The notes: generated from the sequence alone by a model not told the origin. Counted from the first letter of the stretch, positions 43,397 through 52,363 are shown. The stretch: 64,000 bases of DNA from Bacillus sp. EB01 (GCF_000613125.1 NZ_HG964497.1:88910-152909), one strand, 5' to 3'. Program-made: numbers and translations.

Positions 43397-43511
43397 TTTT
43401 GCTGTGTAAAAAAAGTGTGTTGATTTCCGCTACAACAGGGAGCTCTTTATCACGGGAAAGGTGAATTTTGATCGCGAACCATGTCACTATCCGTGAAGCA
43501 GCTGGCTTCAG

Positions 43512-43912
43512 ACACCGATTAATCCATGAGACGGGTTCTCTCAGATTAATCTGCTTGCTCCTGGCACCGATTAATCTATGAGACGGGTTCTCTCAGATTA
43601 ATCTGCTTGCTCCGGACACCATTAATCTACGAGACGGGTTCTCTCAGATTAATCTGCTTGCTCCAGACTCCGATTCATCTATGAGGAGGGTTCTCTTGGA
43701 TTAATCTGCTTGCTCCAGACACTGTTTAATCTATGAGAGAGGTTCTCTTGGATTAATCTGCTCGCTCCAGACACGGATTAATCTACGAGACGGGTTCTCT
43801 CAGATTAATCTGCTTGTTCCAGACTCCGATTCATCTATGAGAGAGGTTCTCTTGGATTATTCTGCTTGCTCCAGACACTGTTTAATCTATGAGAAAGGGT
43901 ATTCTTGGATAA
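43512..43912. repeat. 52-bp tandem stem-loop array, eight units
   Basis: Unit starts at 43512, 43564, 43616, 43667, 43719, 43771, 43823 and 43875 (51 bp once, otherwise 52). A typical unit has a 15-nt arm GATTAATCTATGAGA, loop CGGGT, arm TCTCTCAGATTAATC (13 of 15 paired), then a spacer TGCTTGCTCCAGACACC. Later units alternate two variants (CTCTCAGATT and CTCTTGGATT; CCGATTCAT and CTGTTTAAT), which points to duplication of pairs of units. It lies between convergent mrpG and nupC. No open frame, no CRISPR character (units are near-identical throughout, no variable spacer). The flanks (43397-43511, 43913-44075) hold nothing else I can name. Confidence 0.95.
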
Positions 43913-44075
43913 GGCGGGCGATAAGCCAGTCTTGCTTCAGTGCTTAGCCTCTCTAATAACGGCGATACATGTGGAGTTAAGGGTTTTATAATTTTGGTGC
44001 AGGGCTATAGCCCGGCTATCAGAAGTGTGCAGTGTTTAGAGCATTGCAGTGCCGATGCCAATTTTCACTCAGCAT

Positions 44076-44108
44076 AAAAACCCCCTTTCTCATAAGAAAG
44101 AGGGTTAA
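44076..44108 (-). terminator. nupC terminator
   Basis: AACCCCCTTTCT / AGAAAGAGGGTT perfect over 12 bp except one G-U position, T-run on the minus strand. Confidence 0.92.
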
Positions 44109-44121
44109 TTTTATTTTTATA

Positions 44122-45297
44122 TTAAAGGAACAAGCCTACGATGGTTCCGGTCAGAACAGATCCCATAGTAGCCACTAACAATACCTTCAAACCAACCTTG
44201 GCCAACCGGCTTGCCTGTTCACCATTGATGGCTTGTACGGTTCCAAGGATAATTCCAATTGAAGAAAAGTTCGCAAATGAAACCAAGAATGCTGAAACGA
44301 TACCGACTGTCTTCGGAGTCATATCGGGAATTATTTTCATAAAATCAAGCATTGCAACAAATTCATTAGCCGCAACTTTCGTACCCATAACAGAACCTGC
44401 CCTTACAATTTCCGAGGTCGGTATTCCCATTATGAATGCAACAGGTGCGAAAATGTACCCGAGAATTTCCTGGAACGACATCCCTACCAAACCTTCGAGA
44501 ATGAAGTTCAGCATCGCAAGTAACCCAATATACGTAATCAACATTGCTCCTACGATCAGAGCGGTTTTTCCTCCAATTAAAGCACCATTACCGATTGCTT
44601 CAAATAATGATTTTTCAGGAATCATTTCTTTTATATCAATTTCTTCATCTTCTTCCTTTGGTACCGGGCAAACCATTGAAGAAAGAATTAATCCAGAAAA
44701 GACGTTAATAGGTAAAGCTACCAGTACAAACTCCGCGGGAATCATTTGCATATAGGCACCTAATATCGAGCATGATACCGCTACCAGAGAAGATGTTACT
44801 ACTATAAACAAACGATTTGGAGAAAGTTTATGCAGCTGGGATTTAACTGAAAGAATCGCAGTTGTATCACCAAAAACCATTGAATTGACCGCTACAAATG
44901 ATTCAATTTTAGGCAGGCCAGTTACTTTAGCAACAGCACCGCCAATATATTTAATAGCTAATGGCAAGATTCTCGTATACGTTAAGATAGATAGCAATGC
45001 AGATACAAAAACAATCATCATTAGGACGTCAACAAAGAAGTAGCCCTTCGTCGATAAATCACCAAATACAAATGAAATTCCTTCATGACCGAAAGACAAA
45101 ACTTTATTAAAGACATCGACTATTGCTTGCAAAACTTTTTTACCAATTGAGGTATTGAGCATGAACCAGGCTATAAAAAGCTGTACAGCCAGCATGATGC
45201 CGACAGCCCGATAATTAATGTTTTTCTTATCGTTCGACATTACCCAAGCAATCCCAATGAGTGCGAGGATTCCTATAATACCAAGTAAAATTGTCAT
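44122..45297 (-). CDS. nupC: Concentrative nucleoside transporter NupC
   Basis: A 391-aa CNT-family permease with about ten helices. Family motifs: the gate region VFGDTTAILSVKSQL, ALPINVFSGLILSSMVCP, and NFSSIGIILGTVQAINGEQASRLAK near the C terminus. It imports nucleosides with a cation (H+ or Na+). ATG 45297 lies 6 nt after GGGGGT. A cre site just after the promoter indicates carbon catabolite repression. Single gene. No purine riboswitch was seen in the leader. Confidence 0.94.
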   Translation of the reverse strand: MTILLGIIGILALIGIAWVMSNDKKNINYRAVGIMLAVQLFIAWFMLNTSIGKKVLQAIVDVFNKVLSFGHEGISFVFGDLSTKGYFFVDVLMMIVFVSALLSILTYTRILPLAIKYIGGAVAKVTGLPKIESFVAVNSMVFGDTTAILSVKSQLHKLSPNRLFIVVTSSLVAVSCSILGAYMQMIPAEFVLVALPINVFSGLILSSMVCPVPKEEDEEIDIKEMIPEKSLFEAIGNGALIGGKTALIVGAMLITYIGLLAMLNFILEGLVGMSFQEILGYIFAPVAFIMGIPTSEIVRAGSVMGTKVAANEFVAMLDFMKIIPDMTPKTVGIVSAFLVSFANFSSIGIILGTVQAINGEQASRLAKVGLKVLLVATMGSVLTGTIVGLFL

Positions 45298-45400
45298 TCG
45301 TTTTACCCCCATAACTAAAATAGAAATGATATATCTCCAAACAAGCAGGCTTTTATGTTTAACGATGGAGTTCCAATTCCCTAAAAAACCAAGCCCAAAC

Positions 45401-45414
45401 CGTTAGCGCTTTCA
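45401..45414 (-). promoter_or_regulatory. cre site (CcpA operator) of nupC
   Basis: Minus-strand TGAAAGCGCTAACG against consensus TGWAANCGNTNWCA: 13 of 14 positions fit. It lies about 15-28 bp after the inferred transcription start, a position where CcpA blocks elongation. Confidence 0.8.
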
Positions 45415-45435
45415 TTTATTTCGTTATTGCAAAAT

Positions 45436-45441
45436 AACTAT
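45436..45441 (-). promoter_or_regulatory. -10 of nupC
   Basis: TATAGT, part of TGTTATAGT (extended -10) on the minus strand, about 140 bp before the start codon. Confidence 0.5.
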
Positions 45442-45665
45442 AACATATTTTTGAACATTTGTTTCACCTATTTTGAACAAAAATAAAGTTTTTATATTGC
45501 TAATTCAGGGATTCTTAGGTAAATTCAGATAATAGGTATTTATAATAGTATATTTTTTAAAAATATGAACTTTTGTAAATGAAACTTTGAAATATTGTAA
45601 AAATATACTGGATTGGAATAATTTACACCGCGATTATAGTGAAAACCTTAAAAATAGGTATAAAA

Positions 45666-45693
45666 AAAGCCACTCCCAGGTATAAGCGGCTTT
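45666..45693 (-). terminator. terminator of the lipoprotein gene
   Basis: AAAGCC..CT / AG..GGCTTT stem with an A7 run (T-run on the minus strand). Confidence 0.7.
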
Positions 45694-45739
45694 GCTTTGT
45701 TATTCAACAATGACTTTTGTTAAAAAGGAATGCTATTTT

Positions 45740-46189
45740 TTACTGAAATGACTCTGCCACTGCAACCATCATTTCCTTGGTGACTTTTTCGTCTGTAAAG
45801 TATGTCAAGATGTAATGATAATCACCATCTGTCCAATGAATCGATGGTCCAGGACCCTCTATAAAGAAACCATCGTTTCCATTAATCGTAACATCCTCTT
45901 GGTATTGAAGATTGTGATATTCAACTTGGGGCGGTTCTATAGTCAATGAAAGTCGCATTCCTTCTTCCCCTTTAAATATTACCTCGTTTATATTTGTTTC
46001 ATGGGGCGGAATAACTCGTTCGTACTCTACTATGGTCATTGGAAATGATGTTGGCAACTTTGGCGAAATTCCTTCCTTTTTTAATTCTTCTTTAAGTTCA
46101 GTATGGTTAAACATTATCTCTTTTTGACTACATCCAACTATTAACAATGGAACTAATAAAAACATTAGTATGGACAATGCCTTTTTCAT
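45740..46189 (-). CDS. Lipoprotein of unknown function
   Basis: A 149-aa protein. The signal ends in the lipobox LLIVGCSQ. The mature domain is beta-rich and its end, IHWTDGDYHYILTYFTDEKVTKEMMVAVAESF, resembles the DUF4367-type fold seen in Bacillus membrane-associated proteins. ATG 46189 follows GGAGGGGTG; the frame upstream by two codons is rejected. Single gene. Confidence 0.8.
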   Translation of the reverse strand: MKKALSILMFLLVPLLIVGCSQKEIMFNHTELKEELKKEGISPKLPTSFPMTIVEYERVIPPHETNINEVIFKGEEGMRLSLTIEPPQVEYHNLQYQEDVTINGNDGFFIEGPGPSIHWTDGDYHYILTYFTDEKVTKEMMVAVAESFQ

Positions 46190-46387
46190 CAACACCCCTC
46201 CCTCCCTAAAAATTACTTACGGTTTATTAAACACAAGGTTTCAGCTTCAATCACGATTATTCACTATTACTTATACTATACCGCCTCACTAAAAAAGTAA
46301 TTTATATATAAAGCTATATACCACCATAAAATGGTAAAAAATCCCTTTTGTAGCTATAGCAACAGTCTTAACTAAAACAGCTATAAA

Positions 46388-46416
46388 AAAGGCCAATTCT
46401 CAAAGAATTGGCCTTT
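46388..46416 (-). terminator. terminator of the transglycosylase-like gene
   Basis: Perfect 13-bp arms AAAGGCCAATTCT / AGAATTGGCCTTT, T6 on the minus strand. The gap from 46190 to here is AT-rich and otherwise empty apart from an AGCTATA...TATAGCT-like dyad. Confidence 0.93.
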
Positions 46417-46444
46417 AAAAGCTTGATATTTAAGTTTTTCATCC

Positions 46445-48394
46445 TTAGGAGACTGTGACCGTACGAGTGACACTAATTTTACCCTTGGAGTCTTTTGCAT
46501 TGATGTACATTTTCGTTCCAACGCGGTATTTCGGAATTTTCACCGAAAAGTTGCCGTACACATTCGCCTTTGCTGTATATGTCCTGGTACCAACCTTTAC
46601 GGTGATAGTAGCATATTTCTCGGTTTTACCCGTCACAGAAGTGGAATAATAACGGACCTTATTAACGACAGGCTGGTTCGGAGCGATTCTGACAACCGTT
46701 GCCGATTTAGCAGCACTTACACGATCAGCACTATCTTTGGCTGTTACCGAGATTTTTGTTCCCCAATTTTGAACTGGAATTCCAATTTTAAAATTACCAT
46801 ATTTGTCTGCCTTTTTTACATACTTTTTTCCGGCAATTGCCACTGTTACTGTAGCATTCGCTTCTGTTTTCCCAGAGACCGCAAAATCCTTGTTATCTAC
46901 TGTAGAAACGGAAGGACTATTCGGAGCGACCTTCAATGCCTTAGTTGATTTTGGCGCACTGACCTTCCCTGCTGCATCTTTTGCTGTCAATGTTAACACT
47001 GTACCGGCATTTTGGGCAGTGAATGGAATTTTAAAAGCGCCATATTTGTCCGCCGTTACCGCTTTATATGATTTTCCTGAAATATATAGCGTTACTTTGG
47101 CATTTGCTTCTGTCTTTCCCAAAACCAAAGTTGTTTTGTTTGTTACAGTATTCATAGTCGGCATATTCGGCGCCGCTCTGGTGACTTTAATCTTCCTGGC
47201 CGGGCTTTTATTCCCTCTTCGATCAGTTGCGACAGCCGAAATTTCAGTGCCGGTATTTTGGACTGGAATTGTTATACTAAAATTACCTTCTTCGCTTGCT
47301 GTTACAGTCTTATAATGCTTACCGGAAATAGACAAAGCTAAAGTTGCTTTTGACTCTGTCTTTCCTGTAACTTTTGTGGCTTTATTCGTTACCTTATCAA
47401 TAACTGGAGCCAAGGGGTTGGTCTTATTTACATAGGCTGATGAAATATAACCTAGTTTGCCACTAGCAGATTTAACCGGATACCAGACAAAGTGGTTCTG
47501 ACTATCCTTATTGGAGTCGTAAACGAAATTACCATTTACTATTAAAAATGTACCTTCTGTTAAAAGTACCCGGTTATAACTACTGCTTGGACCATCCCTA
47601 AAACTGACATTATTCTCGGTTACAATAACCCTATCCCTTGCTTTGTATAAATAGGCAGATGTGGTCAATGGGCCTGTCAGAGTATATTCCTTTACATTGA
47701 ATACTATATTTTCATCCGATTCCCTATCGTAGCTAAAATCACTAGTTTTAAAAGGAAATTTAGCTAGGACGGAACCTCCCAAAAAGCTCTCTTTTACTAT
47801 CTTAGAAAAAACTTTTTCTTGATAAGCGTTTGTATTCTTTGTTCCATCTTCTTGATATAAAGGGCTGTTTACAGGCTTAATACCGTTATAAGCCATGACC
47901 GGGAAATACCAGCTCTCTATTATTTCCCGTTTTGCTCCTTTAATTTTCGGAAGATCAGTACGGCTATAATTGGCATTTAGAATTTTCAAGCCCTCTTTAA
48001 TGTTAAAAATGAGGTCATTTTTTAAAGCTTTTATATATGCAGCATCCTTTTCAGTAAAACCAGAAGATCCTTCCCTTTTATAATTGGTAATCTGCATAAT
48101 TCCGATGCCGCCATCTGAGGTTACCAAAGGATTTCCTTCAGAATCAAATTGCCTCCAAGTACTTTCTTGACACGCAACTGACTTAACAACTTCAGGAGGA
48201 ATATTTGCCTCCAAAGCCGCACTTGTTAGTATAGAATTAACTTGTTGATAAGACGGATTAAATTTATCTGGAACACCACTTAAATCTCTCGCACAACTAC
48301 TATCGGTTTCCGTTTGCGCTGACACTTGAATAACAGGAAAACTGCTAAGCAGCAACGTTCCAACAATGCCTGCCTTTAACAACCAAGACTTCAT
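46445..48394 (-). CDS. Exported transglycosylase-like protein with SH3 and four Ig-like repeats
   Basis: A 649-aa protein. The signal peptide is residues 1-26. An SLT lysozyme-like domain follows (about 45-170) with the catalytic Glu in ACQESTW (residue 77) and GGIGIMQITNY. An SH3b-like domain is at about 240-320 (NNVSFRDGPSSSYNRVLL...KLGYISSAYV). Then come four tandem repeats of about 82 residues, each with V.GKTE..A...(V/L).I.GK.Y and (F)K/S I..P.QN.GT, a bacterial Ig-like module. It probably binds and trims peptidoglycan outside the membrane. ATG 48394 follows GAAGGGAG. Single gene with its own terminator. Confidence 0.9.
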   Translation of the reverse strand: MKSWLLKAGIVGTLLLSSFPVIQVSAQTETDSSCARDLSGVPDKFNPSYQQVNSILTSAALEANIPPEVVKSVACQESTWRQFDSEGNPLVTSDGGIGIMQITNYKREGSSGFTEKDAAYIKALKNDLIFNIKEGLKILNANYSRTDLPKIKGAKREIIESWYFPVMAYNGIKPVNSPLYQEDGTKNTNAYQEKVFSKIVKESFLGGSVLAKFPFKTSDFSYDRESDENIVFNVKEYTLTGPLTTSAYLYKARDRVIVTENNVSFRDGPSSSYNRVLLTEGTFLIVNGNFVYDSNKDSQNHFVWYPVKSASGKLGYISSAYVNKTNPLAPVIDKVTNKATKVTGKTESKATLALSISGKHYKTVTASEEGNFSITIPVQNTGTEISAVATDRRGNKSPARKIKVTRAAPNMPTMNTVTNKTTLVLGKTEANAKVTLYISGKSYKAVTADKYGAFKIPFTAQNAGTVLTLTAKDAAGKVSAPKSTKALKVAPNSPSVSTVDNKDFAVSGKTEANATVTVAIAGKKYVKKADKYGNFKIGIPVQNWGTKISVTAKDSADRVSAAKSATVVRIAPNQPVVNKVRYYSTSVTGKTEKYATITVKVGTRTYTAKANVYGNFSVKIPKYRVGTKMYINAKDSKGKISVTRTVTVS

Positions 48395-48584
48395 TATATT
48401 TCTCCCTTCATATTCAAGGTAGTAATTTACCACACTATTAAAATTCTACCTTATAAGTATTGGAAATGTAACTATAAACTTTCCAAAAAATGTTTACATA
48501 TTTTTGTACTGGTTTAGACATTTACTATGTATTAATCTGATTGCTACAATGATTATGAGATTTTATTTTAGAAGGATGAGCGAT

Positions 48585-49727
48585 ATGCCAACGATTTATT
48601 TCGACAACAGCGCTACCACAAAGCCATATCCAGAAGTTATCAATACAATAACTCGCATGTTGGCTGAGGTTTATGGGAATCCCTCCTCTCTTCATCAGTA
48701 TGGGAAAGAAAGCAAGCGCGAGATTGAAAGAACAAGGATAATCATTGCTGATTCACTTGGGGCGGAACCGGAGGAGATTTATTTTACATCCGGAGGAACT
48801 GAAGCTGATAATCTAGCGATAAAAGGGGCCTGCCTGGCGAATTCTCACCTTGGCAATCATATTGTCACCACCGAAGTGGAGCACCCTGCAGTTACAAAAA
48901 CAATTCGCGACTTGAAAAAGCAAGGCTGGAAGGTCTCGTACATTCCAGCACCAAATGGTGTACTAGATTTGGCGGAATTGGAACATTCTATCAAACAAGA
49001 CACTGTCCTTGTCAGTGCTATGCTCGTCCAGAATGAAACTGGTGTAATTTTTCCTGTAGATGAAATAAAGAACATCATTGAAAAAAAGGCGTCACCCGCT
49101 CTTTTGCACTGTGATGCTGTTCAGGGATATGGAAAGCTGCCCCTTTCCGCAGAGAGTCTTGGGGCAGATCTTATCAGTATAAGCGGCCATAAAATACTCG
49201 GACCAAAGGGTATTGGTGCTTTATATGTAAAACGGGGTACAACCATGTTCTCAACTATGTTTGGAGGCGGGCAGGAACGAGGTTTACGGTCGGGAACAGA
49301 AAATACGGCCTTTATTGCTGGATTCGGTACAGCTGTCAAAATCATTTTTTCCACTATCGGAGAAACGATGGGTTATTTAGCAGGATTGAGGAATTATTGC
49401 ATGGATCAGATTGAGGAACGTCTCCCACAGGCTGTGATCAACTCATCAAGACAAGGTGCCCCGCATATTGTCAATCTCTCCCTGCCTGGCCATGATAACA
49501 AAAAAGTCGTTGAAAAGTTGGATGAATTGGGGATATACATATCCTCTGCTGCTGCCTGCAAATCCAATCAATCGCGGGGGCCTTCAGTCCTGGAATCGCT
49601 TGGGTTAAGCCGAGAAATCGCTAAAAGTGCGATCCGTATCAGTTTTTCATATGAGAACACAAAAGATGAAGTTGATATTCTTATTAAAGAGTTGGCGCGG
49701 TTATACAGTAAAGGCCCAAGCAATTAA
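48585..49727 (+). CDS. Cysteine desulfurase (NifS/IscS family)
   Basis: A 380-aa PLP enzyme that removes sulfur from cysteine. PLP lysine in SISGHKILGPKG, cofactor contacts in TSGGTEADNLAI and EVEHPAV, and the active Cys in SSAAACKSNQSRGPSVL. The open frame begins at 48504, but MPTIYFDNSATT at 48585 is the conserved start, behind AGAAGGATG. It is not next to an iscU or thiI gene; cysK follows convergently, so sulfur metabolism is the local theme. Confidence 0.93.
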   Translation: MPTIYFDNSATTKPYPEVINTITRMLAEVYGNPSSLHQYGKESKREIERTRIIIADSLGAEPEEIYFTSGGTEADNLAIKGACLANSHLGNHIVTTEVEHPAVTKTIRDLKKQGWKVSYIPAPNGVLDLAELEHSIKQDTVLVSAMLVQNETGVIFPVDEIKNIIEKKASPALLHCDAVQGYGKLPLSAESLGADLISISGHKILGPKGIGALYVKRGTTMFSTMFGGGQERGLRSGTENTAFIAGFGTAVKIIFSTIGETMGYLAGLRNYCMDQIEERLPQAVINSSRQGAPHIVNLSLPGHDNKKVVEKLDELGIYISSAAACKSNQSRGPSVLESLGLSREIAKSAIRISFSYENTKDEVDILIKELARLYSKGPSN

Positions 49728-49744
49728 TGCTTTGGGCCTTTTTT
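49710..49744 (+). terminator. terminator shared by cysteine desulfurase and cysK genes
   Basis: AAAGGCCCAAgC / GCtTTGGGCCTTT followed by TTTTA; overlaps the desulfurase stop and is near-symmetric, so it probably serves both convergent genes. Confidence 0.92.
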
Positions 49745-49756
49745 ATAGATCATATT

Positions 49757-50680
49757 TTAACCGGGAAATAAATCCGAAGATAGATACCGTTCACCGGTAT
49801 CAGGAGCAAAGCATAAAACACGTGCAGAAGGCGGAAGGTTTTTTGCGATTTCAACTGCATAAAATGCAGAGGCAGCACCCGAGGCACCTACGAAAACCCC
49901 TTCTTTGGCAGCAAGTTTTCTGGCCATATCCTGTGCATCCTCATCCTTTATATGGAGAATTTCGTCATAGATTTCACGGTTTAAAATCTTGGGAATAAAA
50001 CCGGGGCCTGTTCCAGGAATTTTATGCGGGCCTGGTTCCCCTCCTGATAAAACAGGTGAACCAAATGGTTCCACAACATAAATTTTCAGGTTCGGGTTGG
50101 CTTTTTTTAGCTCCTCTCCTACTCCCGTTACAGTCCCTCCAGTTCCCGCTGTTACGACGAGTGCATCAAGCTTTCCTTCAAACGACTCCAGTATTTCAAC
50201 GGCGGTTGTCTTGCGATGGGCGTCAGAATTCGCTTCGTTTTCGAACTGCATCGGGATAAAGCTATCGGAATAGTTCGAAGCCAATTGATTGGCTTCCTCA
50301 ATTGCCCCACTCATCCGCTTGGCAGCCGGGGTTAAATGAACTTCCGCGCCGTATGCTTTCAGGATTTTAACCCTTTCCTGTGTAGCATTGTCCGGCATTG
50401 TGATGATGCATCTGTATCCCTTAACTGCACAAACCATTGCGATTCCAATTCCTGTGTTTCCTGAAGTCGGTTCAATGACCGTGCTTTTTCCCGGAATGAG
50501 TTTTCCTTCTTCCTCTGCACGGGTAATCATATTGAACGCTGCACGGTCTTTCACACTTCCCCCCGGATTAAAGGATTCCAGTTTCATATATACCTCGGCT
50601 CCAGCCGGATCCGGCAATTTATTCAGTTTTACGGTTGGGGTATTTCCAATTAAATCAAGAACTGATTGATACAATTTCAA
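49757..50680 (-). CDS. cysK: Cysteine synthase A (O-acetylserine thiol-lyase)
   Basis: A 307-aa PLP enzyme making cysteine from O-acetylserine and sulfide. PLP lysine in NPGGSVKDRAAF, substrate loop PTSGNTGIG, phosphate-binding GTGGTVTG. TTG 50680 lies 8 nt after GAGGTG and matches the family start (LKLYQSVLDLIGNTP); GTG 50689 overlaps the ribosome site. Family members also act as CymR partners in Bacillus. Confidence 0.93.
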   Translation of the reverse strand: MKLYQSVLDLIGNTPTVKLNKLPDPAGAEVYMKLESFNPGGSVKDRAAFNMITRAEEEGKLIPGKSTVIEPTSGNTGIGIAMVCAVKGYRCIITMPDNATQERVKILKAYGAEVHLTPAAKRMSGAIEEANQLASNYSDSFIPMQFENEANSDAHRKTTAVEILESFEGKLDALVVTAGTGGTVTGVGEELKKANPNLKIYVVEPFGSPVLSGGEPGPHKIPGTGPGFIPKILNREIYDEILHIKDEDAQDMARKLAAKEGVFVGASGAASAFYAVEIAKNLPPSARVLCFAPDTGERYLSSDLFPG

Positions 50681-50772
50681 GTCTTTCACCTCGAGGACTA
50701 ATATCTTCTATTTATCATAACAAACCGTGTCGCAGCTTGCCATTCTTCAAGAACTTAACAGGATACGAAAAA

Positions 50773-50798
50773 GGTACCAAGCTTTAACACTTGGTACC
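50773..50798 (-). terminator. hairpin with T-run upstream of cysK
   Basis: Perfect 9-bp arms GGTACCAAG / CTTGGTACC, then TTTTTC on the minus strand. It lies before cysK, where no minus-strand gene precedes it, so it may be a leader attenuator. No T-box or S-box core was recognised. Confidence 0.6.
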
Positions 50799-50958
50799 CA
50801 TTACTATTAGTTAATGAACTAAGTATCAATTAACTTGTAGTCTGCAAACGGTTGGATGTTTTATATAATAGCTGTATTTTAGCTGGTCAAAGAAGTTGTA
50901 CGATGGTAGGATAGGAAAGGCATTTGAAAAGAAACTAGCTTATTCGGAGGTCCACATC

Positions 50959-51993
50959 TTGAAGAGCAAGCATGAAACAATGCAATCATTTATAGACAAA
51001 AACAAATTTTCATCATGTATTCCAGGAATCATATTGACAGCACTTATTGCAATTTTGGCTCATTTTTTAGGTCAGGCCTTCCCAATTCTTGGCGGAGCAG
51101 TTATTGCTATACTTCTGGGAGTCATCATTAAACAAACGGTTGGTGTACCGTCCTTATTTTCCAAAGGCATAAGCTTTACATTAAAAAAACTCCTTAAAGC
51201 AGCGATTGTCTTACTTGGTTTCGGCTACAGCTTTATAGAAATTTACAGTCTCGGCCTGAATGCTCTCATCATTGTTATAATAGCGGTCCTTACTGGTATC
51301 TTCCTTACATACTTTCTGGGCCGCCTTTTTAAACTGGAAGGAAATATCCCCTTGCTCATCAGCCTGGGAACCGGAATTTGCGGTGCAACTGCCATTGCTA
51401 CTTCAGGGCCGATTATAAAGGCAAAAGAAGAAGAAATCGTATATGCGGTCAATACGATCTTCGCGTTTAACGTGCTTGCTGTTCTGGTGTATCCTCTTAT
51501 AGGGCATCTCTTGTCCATGACTGACCATGCATTCGGGGTATGGGCGGGTATAGCGATCCATGATACATCATCTGTTGTTGCTGCGGGATATAATTACAGC
51601 GCTGCAGCAGGTGACACATCCGTTGTTTTTAAACTAATCCGGACACTTATGCTCGTGCCAGTCGCAGTCATATTGTCTGTTATGATTACCATGAAAACAA
51701 AAGCTTCGGCAGTCGGGTCAGATAAAGTTAAGATATCAAAAGTGTTTCCGTACTTTATCCTCGTCTTTGCAGGCGCTGCAGCACTCAACACGATCGTTCC
51801 ATTACCTGGTGCAGCTGTGGAGGCAACTTCCATTGTCGCAAAATATATTATCCTGATGGTCATGGCTAGTGTTGGGCTTGGGACTGACATTGGAAAAATT
51901 AAATCCGTCGGCTTACGGCCATTAATAGTTGGCCTGCTTTCATCTATACTTATGGGAGCCGTTACTTTTTTATTGGTTGGTGTGTTTTATTAA
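50959..51993 (+). CDS. YeiH family putative sulfate exporter
   Basis: A 344-aa membrane protein with about ten helices and the UPF0324/YeiH pattern (LLISLGTGICGATAIATSGPII, WAGIAIHDTSSVVAAGY, VGLGTDIGKIKSVGLRPL). TTG 50959 is preceded by CGGAGG; earlier in-frame codons back to 50896 lack a site. A TATAAT at about 50862-50867 is a likely -10. Substrate (sulfate or another sulfur compound) is inferred from the family name and the neighbouring sulfur genes. Confidence 0.88.
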   Translation: MKSKHETMQSFIDKNKFSSCIPGIILTALIAILAHFLGQAFPILGGAVIAILLGVIIKQTVGVPSLFSKGISFTLKKLLKAAIVLLGFGYSFIEIYSLGLNALIIVIIAVLTGIFLTYFLGRLFKLEGNIPLLISLGTGICGATAIATSGPIIKAKEEEIVYAVNTIFAFNVLAVLVYPLIGHLLSMTDHAFGVWAGIAIHDTSSVVAAGYNYSAAAGDTSVVFKLIRTLMLVPVAVILSVMITMKTKASAVGSDKVKISKVFPYFILVFAGAAALNTIVPLPGAAVEATSIVAKYIILMVMASVGLGTDIGKIKSVGLRPLIVGLLSSILMGAVTFLLVGVFY

Positions 51994-52010
51994 ATACGGC
52001 AGAACTATTT

Positions 52011-52048
52011 AAAATGTCCTTGATATTGGATTCCAAGGACATTTTACT
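52011..52048 (+). terminator. terminator of the YeiH gene
   Basis: Perfect 12-bp arms AAAATGTCCTTG / CAAGGACATTTT. Confidence 0.9.
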
Positions 52049-52118
52049 TCTTGGAAAAGAAAATTGTCCTTAGTTTCTGATTTAAGTTTTGTGCTTCTGT
52101 ATTCTGGATATTTCTGCA

Positions 52119-52354
52119 TCGAATGGTACCAACGACTCTCTTGACACCGTTTTGCTCATAATCTATCAATGAAATGTTATTAATAGAGGCTCTTGGAATC
52201 GTTTTGCCTTAAATTTTATACTGAAATGTTATCAATGAAGCTTATTGATATCGTTTTACCTAAAGTCTTGCACTGAAACGTTACCAATAGAGTTTTTAAA
52301 GATTGCTTTATTCGAAATCCAGCATTGAAATGTTACCGATCCAACATATTGCAC
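52119..52354. repeat. 52-bp tandem repeat array, about five degenerate units
   Basis: Unit starts at 52119, 52170, 52222, 52274 and 52326 (51, 52, 52, 52 bp). Core TGAAATGTTAyCAAT...ATCGTTTT.CCT. Unit 3 has a dyad TATCAAT (52230-52236) / ATTGATA (52244-52250). Unit 2 has AGAG/CTCT and unit 4 CAAT/ATTG at about the same place. Sequence is unrelated to the 43.5-kb array. It lies between convergent genes; the rest of the 51994-52417 gap is two terminators. Confidence 0.88.
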
Positions 52355-52363
52355 TTTTCTTAA

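Noticed and set aside
43512-43912. CRISPR array
   Set aside because: The 52-bp units repeat as wholes; no unique spacers between short repeats and no cas gene in the window.
45298-45660. Purine riboswitch before nupC
   Set aside because: The conserved junction sequences could not be found; the region holds a promoter and cre site instead.
46803-47315. 170-codon hydrophobic-looking plus-strand frame
   Set aside because: It is the antisense reading of the Ig-like repeats of the exported transglycosylase-like protein.
50699-50895. T-box or S-box leader before cysK
   Set aside because: The GGGTACC near the hairpin lacks the rest of the T-box core and no S-box pattern was seen.
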